NCBI GenBank assembly: GCA_004194705.1
Contig: SADC01001320.1
Span: 806,001 to 870,000 of the forward strand
From: Ditylenchus dipsaci
Taxonomy: Eukaryota; Nematoda; Chromadorea; Rhabditida; Anguinidae
Length of the DNA stretch: 64,000 nt
Reading direction: 5' to 3'
The position numbers and the translations under genes were made by a program. The notes under the pieces were generated by a model that searched no databases, was not told the DNA's origin, and saw only the letters and a program-made list of their open reading frames with translations. Of this stretch, positions 44,933 through 55,339 are shown in pieces (within the stretch, counting starts at the first letter, position 1; every line of letters begins with the position of its first letter).

Positions 44933-47900
44933 TCAGGGGAAAGTTTTCTTTTTCATACAGAACTCCAGACTTTCACGAAAGCGTTCTTCAATGACTCCTT
45001 CCAGACAAGAAACTTTGTCGACATCAGGAAATCGATCCTAAACAAGATCGATCGTTACTAAGTCAACAAGATCAAAGCAAACCGGAAAACGGTAGCTCAA
45101 CCACAGGTAACCTCCGACCACATCATATGCATCGCTTAGACGATTGAATCCTTCAACACTTGTAGCTATTGAAAGGAGATCTTTGAGTAAGCCAACCAAG
45201 AATTCATATGTAATTGCATTCCCTTGGCCATAGCACTGCATGATTTGAACGAATATCCAACGATCCTTGGTCGTTTGCCAGACAGAGGGACGGCGCAAAA
45301 GAGCCACTTTTCCTAGAGACAAAAATGTAAAATTCGTCTAGCAAAATATTAACCCTTAAACTACGGGAATGTTTTTTATAATAGATCAAACTTTGTATTC
45401 TCCCCGAGAAAAATCTAACTAATGACCATTTTTGTTATTTATCTTCATACACAATTTTAGTGCCCTTCTGTCTGTTAGATTTTGATTAGATGCTCAGAAA
45501 GTAGATTACCGTATATTCTCGATTAGAAGGCCCCTCTCTAATAGAAGGCCCTCTCTAATAGAAGGCCCCCCTTGAGGACCTATATATCAGCCTAGAAAAA
45601 GAAATTCGCAAATCTGTTTTTCGCGTTTTCTTAGTTAGCACGAGCTCACCTGATTCCACTTTTAAAATTTAGTTGAGCATTCAAAAATCTCAAAATCGAA
45701 ATATTTTTTTCCGACTTTTTTAGGGTTGAAAAATAGAAGGCCCGGGCCTTCTAATAGAGAATATACGGTAAATAGCATTTGAATTGGCTTTTAAGAGTAA
45801 CGTTCACGAACTTACCTGTGTGCATAAACATAAGCAAGAATTTCGAGTGAAAATGCAGAGGCTCTTTTCGCCTTTTTCAGATTTTTTTAGGGAAATGATA
45901 CTTACAGGGAAACGAACTTTTCGGAGAAATGATTTTTCGAGGAAACAATAAGTACCTTTTAAACATCGGTGTAAAATTTCCATTTTTTCGAGATACAATT
46001 TTTGCTGTTTGCTAGGGCGAAGCTGAATATTCTGGTACGAGGAGGTACAAAAAGAGCTGCCGTATATTTTCTAATAAGGCCCCACATTCTATTGAAACCC
46101 CACTTTCTAATAGGTGTTGAAAAATAACGCCCACCTCAAAAAGGCCTAAAAGGCATATTCTAGTAAGGCTCCATCTCCAAAAAGGGAGTTGAAAAAAGGC
46201 CCATGGGTCCTTATTAGAAAATATACGGTATAAATAAAAACAAACAGCTCTGATCTATATTTCTTTGACAATGAGATAAACACACTTTTAGAAAACAAAG
46301 AATGAGTTACTAATATTAACTGTAGGTCAAAGCCGACAAAAAATAGAAAAGAAATATATAACACACTGCTATATAAAGCGATGAATAAGCTTTCAAGTGA
46401 GGCATAAATTGCATCATAACAAAATCTTATTAATAATTCAAAAAGTTCACATAGGTCGAAAAGATCCACTCAGTAGTTTGAGGGTCAAAAAGGTACCTTC
46501 AGAGTAGGCAGGCTAACATGATCAGTCGCTAATGCCAGTCGACGAATGTCATCAAGATCACACAAGAAAAAGTCGGCTGAGACAGAACAAACTTCGCCAA
46601 ATTTGTTTAGCAGAGTCAGCAATGAACATCCAGGCATGTGAGCAGAGAAAGCTTCCATAATGGGCAGGGTCGGTAAAATGCCTAAGGAAGATTTTTTAGT
46701 AAGATTTAATTTCCAATGCGTACTTGGAATCTGTAAGTTTAAAATTATTCTGGCTCATATTCATCTAGGCAATGAAAACCTATGAAAAAAGCAGTTTAAA
46801 TCTAAAAAAGTGGAAATGGTCCACTATATGGTTTAGAAGACTGCCCGCACTACCACCAATGCTTTACTACAAATAAGTAAACAAACCTGCTTTGCTTATA
46901 TCTTTTATTGGCTCATGCATCAACTTCGTGAGCGCATTATTGCTCTCTTCATCCATCGCCAACACCTTAAGTCGCTAACAACAAAGTTAAAAAGCTCATC
47001 CAAACAAAACTGAAGTTACCGTTCCAATTTCATGAAACCCGAATCTACCAGCTCTGCCTGCGATCTGACGAACCAAATGAGGCTCTATCAAAGTTCCATC
47101 TTTTTTAGTGAGCTCCGAGAAGATTATCCTAAAAATCTTTCTTAGACAACATGAAGTAAATGTATGTTGTAGCTAACCGTCTTATGTCCAAGTTTATCCC
47201 CATTCCGACTGCATCAGTGGATACGAGGACCTTGCAAGAGTCTTTAGGGTCGTTAAATTTTGCAGCTTGAGTCAGCTTCATTGAAGCAGGCAAATCACCA
47301 AATATAATAGCGCTTTCACGGCCATGCTTCAGATTGAGTTTGGTGACGTAGTCGAACAGATTTCTCTTTCGGAAGGAAACAATGCAGTCGCCATCCTAAA
47401 AAGTTTCAGGTTTATCGACGGTAAAATGGAAAAAATGAACTAACCCGAATATTTTGCAATCCATTCAGTCCATGAGTGCTGATTACGAGAGGAGTTTTTC
47501 TCTCGTATCTGAAGACGACAGAAATGAGTTCACTTTATTAGGCGTTTCGAAATGAGTGTGATACTGCTATAATTCATGTCCACATTTACTAGATCTGACA
47601 TGATATTCGAGACATATAACTTTCAGAGTACTAACGCGCTATTTTTTAAACAAGCATTTTTTAGAAAATGCCGGCTCTGGATTTCAATCGAAAACGCAGA
47701 TGGAAGACATTATTTGAGCTAAAACGTGACGTTTTCAGTTACAACATCACAAGTTCAGCCAAGAATCTTAACACAACAAGCTAACCTTCTAACTTCCACT
47801 TCTTCGTCAACCAAAGCCAGAATCCGTTTTGACTATATCCATGGCGGCCGGTTCTCCACAAAGGTGCACCTAAGCAATCAGAAATAACATTACTCGCAAT

Positions 47901-48650
47901 CAGTTACCAAAATTACTTCGAAAGCAGCAACACCTAACACTGCGCGAGTGAATGCAAACCCGCGATGGAAATCCCTGACCATTTGTATCTCATCGATGAC
48001 AGCCATATCCACGAGCAAGTTTAGCGGAAGCATTTCGGCAGTAGTAGAGAGGTGATTCGCAGGCTCGGACTTGCTGACAGCATACTTTCTTTGGTCACCC
48101 GTAACAAAATCACATGGAACACCTGAAAAGAGATAGCATCTTTTGCCAAAAATAAGTATAAAACATACCAGACTTGTTCAGCTTTTGGTACACTTCGGCA
48201 GCCAACAATTTCAACGGAGCACAGTATACACCTAGAAAAAGAAACGTTTTCAGTTTGTTTCGGCAAGGTCTATCGTAGTTGTCACCTGAATCTGCTTTTT
48301 TAATCATTTCAAGTGCTTCATAAGTTTTCCCGCTGTTTGTAGGACCTGAACAGACAATGACAGCATAAGTATGCGAAAAGGAAGAAAAAAGACGACGGAC
48401 CGACGTGGAAGACAATTTTACGATGTAAAGCACGCGCATTGGGGAACCTAAATTTAGAGACTGTCAATCCATATAGGTCAGGGATCACGGTTATGAAAAC
48501 GCTGTTATTTTCAGTGATCTGCCTGGCCTACAGATTATGTAGGCAAAAAACTCACCAGGTATGAGGACGACTCAAATCCGCACACTCCTTCAGCTTTTCT
48601 GTCTCATCTTCCGTAATATTTTGCATGAAACAATTGCCTCTATTAGTTGA
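44933..48650 (-). CDS. SUPV3L1: mitochondrial RNA helicase SUV3 (SUPV3L1-type)
   Basis: Exons (minus): 48650-48556, 48447-48401, 48345-48286, 48231-48169, 48122-47917, 47869-47786, 47508-47445, 47395-47178, 47128-47020, 46974-46887, 46681-46497, 45312 to about 45085, and a last exon of about 110 nt ending 44933. Motifs: [36 protein letters not shown] in [49 protein letters not shown], and near the C-terminus [17 protein letters not shown]3 unwinds RNA in mitochondria with PNPase. The start is unsettled: ATG 48626 is in the first clear exon, but an upstream ATG (48753) opens a basic stretch like a mitochondrial presequence. Two frame breaks: an extra base in AAAA at 47827-47830, and a shift near 45265-45285 in the penultimate exon. 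Intron 46496-45313 holds two MITEs. Confidence 0.88.
45509..45768. mobile_element. CCGTA-type MITE in SUV3 intron
   Basis: CCGTATATTCTCGATTAGAA on the left and TCTAATAGAGAATATACGG on the right lie at TA sites. Inside the left end CTCTAATAGAAGGCCC is repeated three times, a small version of the subterminal arrays seen elsewhere. Confidence 0.75.
46060..46228. mobile_element. second CCGTA-type MITE in SUV3 intron
   Basis: CCGTATATTTTCTAATAAGG and CCTTATTAGAAAATATACGG bound 169 bp. The repeated words CATTCTATTGAAACCCCACT and TTCTAATAGG follow the left end. The left flank is TG rather than TA. Confidence 0.7.
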
Positions 48651-48879
48651 CTGAAACTGGGAAAGAAGCGTTGAGAAGCACACATGTTTTATTCCTCATA
48701 ACATTGGACGAGAAAACAGCCAAGCAGCAGCTTTTACGACAAACTATCATCATGACCTAAATATTATCAAAAATAAGTGTTTTTTAGGCATCAATGACAA
48801 TGATCATCAATGACAATAAATTCTTGTTAATTCAAAGACTCACCTATAAACCAACTCAATGCTCCAGGCATCAATAAAA

Positions 48880-49165
48880 CCAGGTGGTCATCCATTTGGT
48901 TCAAATACCTTTTTGGTGGTTTTCAGGCTCCAAAATTTGTTTTCTATACTAATTTGATCATTCTAAGGATGGTAAGACAGTAGTCAAATGCTGTTTTCCG
49001 TGGTATTTTTTAAGTTTTCGTGATTCCGCTCATATGACAACCTACTACTTACGGAACATTTGAAATGTCGTGGTTAGCGCACAAAAATGACTTTGGAAGC
49101 CAAAAAAACAAAAAAATGCACCAAATGGACACCCAAATTCACCAAGTGGTCGTCCACTCTATTAA
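48880..49165. mobile_element. CCAAGTGG-ended foldback
   Basis: ACCAGGTGGTCATCCATTTG near 48882 and ACCAAGTGGTCGTCCACTCT near 49142 are the ends. The interior keeps the family words GGCTCCAAAATTTGTTTTCT and ATCATTCTAAGGATGGTAAG. Confidence 0.6.
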
Positions 49166-49184
49166 GTTTATTCGTGGATTAATA

Positions 49185-49894
49185 TAGAGTAAAACGACAC
49201 TTCGCTATGAGGACAGTTCGCTATGGATAGTTCGCTATGATTTTTAAATGGACAGTTCGCTATGGACAGTTCGCTATGATTTTTTAATCGTCCTTTTCAT
49301 CAGCGAAAAATCAGTTACACATTTGGGGCACAGTGTTTCAAACACAAAAATCTATTTGGTTCATTTTTAGACAAAACGCCAAGATTTTTGAAAGAGTCTT
49401 TTTCGAAATTTATTGGTTTTTTTCTTTTTTGCTTTTTCCCCGTAATTTTTTGTAGCAAAATATGGGTACGGTCACACAGCCTTTCAAAATTTGAATCTTA
49501 GTGTATTAGGGAAATTGGCGCCAAACAAAAAATTATCAAAAATGGTCGATTTGGGACACCTTTTTTTGTTTCATGCCTCTGATCTGGTTTTTTCTTTTCG
49601 GTTTTCGCATGCTTATTGCAAAAGATTCCTCACAGTAAGGGCTTTCGAATAAGCCATTACTTGCCGAAAAAACAATTGAAATTTCAAAAGCAGAACTAAT
49701 TTCTGTGAAAATTTTCAAAGAAATTTTTTCGCCTTATTGCCACTTGTTTGCTTCAAACGGTCTCTAGTTCTAAAAATTCTGACTTTACAAAAATCGGTCT
49801 GCTTATTCTTGTAGCTGAATGTCTGAGCTATCTTTTGTTGTATGAGAGGTCCTAAAAACGACGACTTTTTCAGATTTTTTGACGGAATCAAATT
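49185..49894. repeat. CAGTTCGCTATG array and unassigned AT-rich DNA
   Basis: Five spaced (C/A)AGTTCGCTATG words lie at 49198-49280 in one orientation; no partner was found. The remaining 600 bases show no exon or repeat that I recognise. Confidence 0.45.
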
Positions 49895-50054
49895 TGTGTA
49901 AGGGAGGCAAATAGCAGAGAAATAAGAAACAGGCCTGGGGCGACCCGATAGCTCAAATGGTTAGAGCGCCGACTTGCAAGGAGGATATCGTGGGATCGCA
50001 CTTTTTCCCAGGCCTGTAGAAAAGCCGTACGCGGCCACTGGCGTACGCTTACTT
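49895..50054 (+). mobile_element. 160 bp tRNA-containing repeat, copy 2
   Basis: This is the near-identical partner of 40155-40314, in the same orientation. Here it ends 19 bases before the ATG of a short ORF at 50073, separated only by an ATTTTCAG acceptor-like word. Confidence 0.75.
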
Positions 50055-50072
50055 TTGGTGTAATTTTCAGGT

Positions 50073-50246
50073 ATGATGAGGACTCGCCATTCAAGCTATA
50101 AAAGAGGCAAGGAGCAGGACAGGGATCAAGAATCAATGAGTCAACCGGTCAAAAAGCAGCAGGTTTCAGCAAGAGAAGCACTAAGCTATGTGGTGCAGAA
50201 GAAAAGCAAGCACCTCCACAGAGATCGGGTGATCCAACCCTTATAG
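50073..50246 (+). CDS. small basic protein or exon, 57 aa, unknown
   Basis: An ATG two bases after an AATTTTCAG acceptor opens MMRTRHSSYKRGKEQDRDQE and runs to TAG at 50244-50246. The composition is Lys/Arg/Gln-rich with a possible short helix (SAREALSYVVQKKSK). The acceptor would suit trans-splicing or an upstream exon. Codon use looks protein-like, unlike the repeat-derived ORFs nearby, but I recognise no family and see no poly(A) signal close by. It lies just upstream of the 10 bp satellite. It could also be a remnant. Confidence 0.4.
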   Translation: MMRTRHSSYKRGKEQDRDQESMSQPVKKQQVSAREALSYVVQKKSKHLHRDRVIQPL

Positions 50247-50479
50247 TGTAGAATGTGGGTGAAAGAGTTATAAGTTTATTTAGCTAAAATGGGAGCTCTA
50301 GCAATCGGCTAGCTCGTAAACACAATAATGAAAAACTAGGGTCTGCAGGCGCCTATCGGCGCCTATGTTGTTCGGGAACATTAGTTGTTCATGTAAATTA
50401 GTAGTTCGGGTAGATTTATCTTTCGCGCGCGTTAATGGTTAGGGTAGATCATCCACCCTACCTGTTGACTAAGCTACTC

Positions 50480-51500
50480 TACCTCGCCTACCCTCGCCCA
50501 TCCTCGCCTACCCTCGCCCATCCTCGCCCATTCTCACCTGCTCTTGCCCATTCTCGCCTATCCTCGTCTACCCTTGCCCATCCTCGCCTACCCTCGCCCA
50601 TCCTCGCCCATCCTCGCCCATCCTCGCCTATCCTCGCCTACCCTCGCTTATCCTCGCTTATCCTCGCATACCCTTGCCCATCCTCGCTACCCTTGCCTAT
50701 CCTCACCTACCCTCGCTTATCCTCGCTTATCCTCGCATACCCTTGCCCATCCTCGCCTATCCTCGCCTACCCTTGCCTATCCTCACCTACCTCGCTTATC
50801 CTCGCTTATCCTCGCATACCCTTGCCCATCCTCGCCTACCCTCGCCCATCCTCGCCCATCCTCGCCCATCCTCGCCTATCCTCGCCTACCCTCGCTTATC
50901 CTCGCTTATCCTCGCATACCTTGCCCATCCTCGCCTACCCTTGCCTATCCTCGCCTATCTCGTCTACCCTTGCCCATCCTCGCCTACCCTCGCCCATCCT
51001 CGCCCATCCTCGCCCATCCTCGCCTATCCTCGCCTACCCTCGCTTATCCTCGCTTATCCTCGCATACCCTTGCCCATCCTCGCCTACCCTTGCCTATCCT
51101 CACCTACCCTCGCTTATCCTCGCTTATCCTCGCATACCCTTGCCCATCCTCGCCTACCCTCGCCCATCCTCGCCCATCCTCGCCCATCCTCGCCTATCCT
51201 CGCATACCCTTGCCCATCCTCGCCTACCCTTGCCTATCCTCACCTACCCTCGCTTATCCTCGCTTATCCTCGCATACCCTTGCCCATCCTCGCCTACCCT
51301 CGCCCATCCTCGCCATCCTCGCCCATCCTCGCCTATCCTCGCCTACCCTCGCTTATCCTCGCTTATCCTCGCATACCCTTGCCCATCCTCGCCTACCCTT
51401 GCCTATCCTCGCCTACCCTCGCCTACCCTTGCCCATCCTCGCCTATCCTCGCCTATCCTCGCCTACCTCGCTTATCTTCGCTTATCCTCGCCTACCCTTG
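50480..51500 (+). repeat. 10 bp satellite with higher-order structure, ~100 units
   Basis: The unit is CGCC(T/C)A(T/C)CCT with variants CGCTTATCCT, CGCATACCCT and TGCCCATCCT. Variants recur in blocks, for example two CGCTTATCCT, CGCATACCCT, TGCCCATCCT, then CGCCTACCCT, giving a higher-order period of roughly 70-130 bp. Since 10 is not a multiple of 3 and the unit has no stop in any forward frame, three overlapping Leu/Pro/Ser-rich ORFs of 275-371 codons appear; none is a gene. Confidence 0.92.
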
Positions 51501-52090
51501 AAATCCACCATCTCCGATTTGGAGGGCAAGGAAAATTTTTTTAGAAGCAACTTCGATTATACGTGTTTGTGCTTAAAAAGATGCCAAGATGTTTTACTTG
51601 AAGGTTCCGCAGAGATATCTGACATTAATTGGCAAAAACTGGCCAAAAAGTGGGTTTAAACCAGAAAATCCACCTTAAATCCAGGCCAAAATCGACCATC
51701 ACCAATTTGGAGGGCAAGGAAATTTTTTTTAGAAGCAACTTTAATTATACGTGTTTGAGCTTAAACGAAAGCCAAGATGTTAAACTTCAGGGTTTCGGGA
51801 AATAACTAACATGAGTTAACTAAACATAGCAGAAAAGTGCGCTTGAACACAAAATGCCACCTCAAATCCAGGCTAAAATCCATCATCTCTAGTTTGGAGG
51901 GCAAGGAAAAATTTTTTTAGAAGCAAGTTCAATTATATGTGTTTGTGCTTAAAAGAAAGCTAAGATGTTGAACTTGAGGGTTCCGAAAAAATATCGAACA
52001 TAAAATTGCAAAAAGTAGCCAAAAATCAGTCTTGAACACCATAAATTCATAAAAAGTGTGACGGACGGACCCCCCCGACCCAAATACTAT
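51499..52090 (+). repeat. three tandem ~185 bp units
   Basis: TTTGGAGGGCAAGGAAA recurs at about 51517, 51701 and 51892, each followed by TTTTTTAGAAGCAA and GTGCTTAAA-type words and a GAAGGTTCCG-type word. Inverted diverged units lie at 56840-57110. Confidence 0.8.
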
Positions 52091-54066
52091 ATAGAGATAG
52101 CCAAAAGCCAAAAAGGCTAAAACCAAAATACAAACTACAAATATATTATCTCCGCGGAGATCAAGCAAATGGGTGGGCAATGGGCAATACATACAAATAG
52201 AAGGGGGTAAGCTGGCCGTTGGGAGAGAGTCTGGAATGTGGTTGGTGTTTGGCAATGCCCTCAGACCGATCGATTCTCCTCGGAGACTACACTAAAAGAA
52301 TAATAGAAAACACTAAATAAGCACATAAAGATAACCTAAACTCTACACTAGATTAACTAATTCCAGTTTTCAAACTGTTGTTGAGCACCCGAAAATCTCA
52401 AAATCGACCACAAAATTTTCCGATTTTTCAGGGGTTGAAAAATAAAATTCCCCATGGAAAGTTAATAGAGTGAATCTTTATATAGTACTAGCGCTTGCCC
52501 GCCCTACGGGCGGGTTTTGTTTTCTGCTGATATTTTCAAACATTTTTCGGGTTATTTTCAGCTGATATTTCTGTAGCATTATCCAATTTATTTTTCGATG
52601 ATTTTAAGATCTATGAATCTCAGCAAAATGCAATCACATATAGTCACTCTTATTACTTTATCATTATTCACACGACTGAAAAAACATTTTTGAGATTCAC
52701 AAAAGCTTTTTTTCTCTTTTCTGCGATTCAAAAAAGCGTCTATTTTGTTTTAAGAGATTCATGAATGCGATCTTCCTGTTGTGAGATTCATAAAAAGAGA
52801 GTTTCTGTCTTTTTGACCTTTTCCAATATACATGTAAATTGAAGCTATACGCATAATCCACAGTACAAAAGGTATAGTACATGAGCTAAGAGATATGAAA
52901 CATGAGACTTGACACATTAAATGAGAGTCACAGACATGCACTTCGACACATGAGGCACAAACATTAGCCATGGACAACAAAAAATTTAAAAATAGGTCGT
53001 GCGACCGAAACATGAGCCGTGAGCTCTAATCAGGAATTCCTAAAAGAGCTTTTTCATTCTTTTCATAGACGCACAGTACCATAACATTTTCCAAAATTTT
53101 TCAGACGTGTGTGTTGAGATTCACGAAGACATATTTTTCACGTGAATGATTTATAAAAGTATTCGTCTTTTGGTATTCGACTCACTAAATCAAAGTATTC
53201 GACTCACTAAATCGAAATTTAATCAATGAGATGTAAGTTCTGAACCCTTATACACAACGCATGTCCACGATAGAATAGACTTGACACACTTGGCATGTGA
53301 CACACTCTTGAGTCACTAAATGAGAAGATCGAAACACTTGCAATAATTACTGATATATACCAAATAAGATCACATCTTGAGAACTGATTCATCTCAAGTG
53401 ACTTGACTACTTTTGCATTTAATTTGAGACTCAATGAATCCCAGTCCAAGCATCTCAGATATTAAAAACATGTGAGTCGACCGTGAAATTTATACATTCG
53501 TCATTCAATCCTTCCCTACAAACTTCAGATCTTCACATTTATTAGATGTGAGATAGACTCGAAATGAAATGCTTCTCAGAATGTACTGTAAGTTCATCAT
53601 CAAGTCATATAATCCGATACGTTTCAGAATTGACTGATTAGAGAGCATGACTTGAAGAAAAATGTACCGACCAATCATATCTCCTTATCGTTTTCAATGG
53701 ATACATGAAATATTGTCACGGACCGTTTTGTCCTTGGTGGATATCATCTAGTATCAATCAGTCGTATAGGTTCAGGGTGAAAGACTGATCGAACCTTGTA
53801 TTATATAAGTGGTGAAAGGGGAGAATAAGTGGTATAAGAGGTAGTCAAATACCAAGGGTCTTTATTAGGTATAAGGGCGAAAGACTGGTCGAACCCTCTA
53901 ATATCGACCAGTCATATAGATGCAGTGGCAAATGACCGAATTAGTCATCTAGCATTTCGGTGGCGATTAAGGTGAAAAATGAGGTAGCCAAGTGCCCAGG
54001 CTCTTAATTAGGTATGGGTCAAATTATCCGGCTCCACGACATCCAGCCACTAACATTACTTGACAG
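52091..54066. other. interior of the 6.9 kb structure, no clear gene
   Basis: At 52490-52520 a strong hairpin GCCCGCCCTACGGGCGGG follows TATAGTACTAGCGCTT and may be a transposon end. From 52690 to 53460 GAGATTCA(T/C) and TGAGTC words recur loosely. At 53735-53960 a diverged unit of roughly 125 bp (GGTGAAAGACTGATCGAACC / GGCGAAAGACTGGTCGAACC) is repeated about twice. Confidence 0.4.
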
Positions 54067-54218
54067 GACTTCAGCCTGAAAAGAAACGAAAGAAGTACTA
54101 TGATGCCGATGACAGATTCCTAAAGAAGGTGCAGCAATATGCAAGAACTGATCCAGAAGAACTAGACCTCCTGGAATATCTTCGAGGACTGGCCTATAAC
54201 TTTATTATGGATCAATGA
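54067..54218 (+). CDS. orphan last exon, unknown product
   Basis: After the acceptor CTTGACAG the + strand reads LQPEKKRKKYYDADDRFLKK, then VQQYARTDPEELDLLEYLRG and LAYNFIMDQ before TGA at 54216-54218. AATAAA lies at 54270-54275, so this looks like a true 3' exon with its poly(A) signal. A basic patch is followed by an acidic helical tail. I could not find upstream exons on this strand, and the family is not recognised. It sits inside the 6.9 kb inverted-repeat structure, so it may be part of a transposon gene or a captured gene end. Confidence 0.45.
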
Positions 54219-54297
54219 TTGAGTTGTTATTTGTTTGATGTTTAGTTTTTGTTGTTATATATTTTTCCAAATAAATGTCAGAGGTGGCAATTTTAAC

Positions 54298-55036
54298 GGC
54301 TGCATGACAGTTGCGCAAAACGACAATTGCGCAACGTATCAATTGCGCAAACGACAATTGCGCAAAACGACAATTGCGCTAACGACAATTGCGCAAATTG
54401 ACAATTGTGCAATAACAGTTGTGAATCGTTTTTACCTTTTTCATCACTACCTTAAACTCTCTAATATTTGGACTAATCCAGCAATTTTGAGAAGGATGAG
54501 CTCAAGCAATACTTCTACAACAAATTCAAGCGATAGCGAGCGAAGTGATCAGCCTACAGCAGCCGTTCAGGTCTATGCAACGCCGCTAACAATAGAGCAG
54601 CTGAAGAGCGAGAAAGGGAAGAGGATGCTTGGCGTAAACGTTTCGTCAAATATTTTTATCTATTGATACTCCAATAAACCTTTTTTCCTAAATAAAATGC
54701 TTTAGGTTTTCTATTGGTCCCAGTGTATTTGTTTTTTAAAAAAAGATTGTTTTGAGTTGGCGAAGCTATGAATGTGAGCGTGAAAGGCTGGGAAAAGTGC
54801 GTGTAATTTATGTGGTGAGATGCAGTGCTGTAAATTTTAAAATTGCAGCGGCACGGCATGAAGAAGAACAATGTTTTAAGAACATGCAGAACATTGTGTA
54901 TGGGTTGTACAATGGGCTGCTTATATTAGGCCTTATATTATAGTTATATTGTATTAAAATATTAAATCAATGCGCAACTGTCGTTTGCGCAATTGTCATT
55001 TGCGCAACTGTCGTTTTGCGCAACTGTCATGCAGCC
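54298..55036. mobile_element. TTGCGCAA-array element, 739 bp
   Basis: Perfect 28 bp terminal inverted repeats begin GGCTGCATGACAGTTGCGCA. Words of TTGCGCAAAACGACAA type fill 54310-54425 on the left and 54970-55025 on the right. The flanks ATTTTAAC (54290-54297) and TTTTTAAC (55037-55044) differ at one base and look like an 8 bp duplication. A small spliced ORF lies inside. Confidence 0.75.
54496..54943 (+). CDS. small two-exon ORF inside the TTGCGCAA element, unknown
   Basis: Exon 1 (54496-54633) encodes MSSSNTSTTNSSDSERSDQP and ends KSEKGKRMLG at a GTAAAC donor. Exon 2 (54746-54943, acceptor AAAAAAAG) continues in phase with IVLSWRSYECERERLGKVRV and ends in a hydrophobic tail, NIVYGLYNGLLILGLIL. 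The total is about 111 aa, with a Ser/Thr-rich head and a possible C-terminal membrane anchor. It fills almost the whole unique interior of the element. No family is recognised and no transposase feature is seen. It could be a cargo gene or a chance open frame. Confidence 0.35.
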
Positions 55037-55094
55037 TTTTTAACGATGAAACATCTATTAGATCATTATTAATGTGTAATTGTTGTAAATCGCA

Positions 55095-55335
55095 CAGTGA
55101 TTATGCTAATTAGAATTAGGTGACGAATCGTCCGGTTTTATTAATTGGTGACGAATTGTCCCATTTTATTGGGAGGTGACGAATCGTCCGGTTTTATTAA
55201 TTGGTGACGAATTGTCCCATTTTATTGGGAGGTGACGAATTGTCCGGTTTTATCGGTAGGTCACGAATCGTCCCATTTTAGTAGGAGGTGACGAATTGTC
55301 CCGAGTGACGAATCGGCTGAGGTGACGAATTGTCA
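55095..55335 (+). repeat. GGTGACGAATTGTCC tandem array, ~8 units
   Basis: The unit is about 32 bp (GGTGACGAATTGTCC followed by CATTTTATTGGGA or GGTTTTATTAATT, the two variants alternating). It ends GTCACGGACCGACGG. A lone ATTGTCACGGACCG at 53714 shares the end word. No inverted partner was found. Confidence 0.75.
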
Positions 55336-55339
55336 CGGA

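Noticed and set aside
44211..48650. SUV3 and RBM26 as a trans-spliced operon
   Set aside because: They are on the same strand in tandem, but the gap from the SUV3 poly(A) signal to the next start is about 600 bases, and SUV3 has its own AATAAA. No SL2-type spacing is visible.
2242..50054. Functional tRNA genes at the tRNA-like segments (2.2, 3.2, 22.9, 36.0, 39.9, 40.2, 50.0 kb)
   Set aside because: A and B boxes are recognisable, but I could not draw a full cloverleaf with a paired acceptor and anticodon arm for any of them, and several are duplicated repeats.
50435..51659. Three overlapping ORFs of 275-371 codons rich in Leu, Pro and Ser
   Set aside because: They are translations of a stop-free 10 bp satellite in three frames, with no start context, domain or splice structure.
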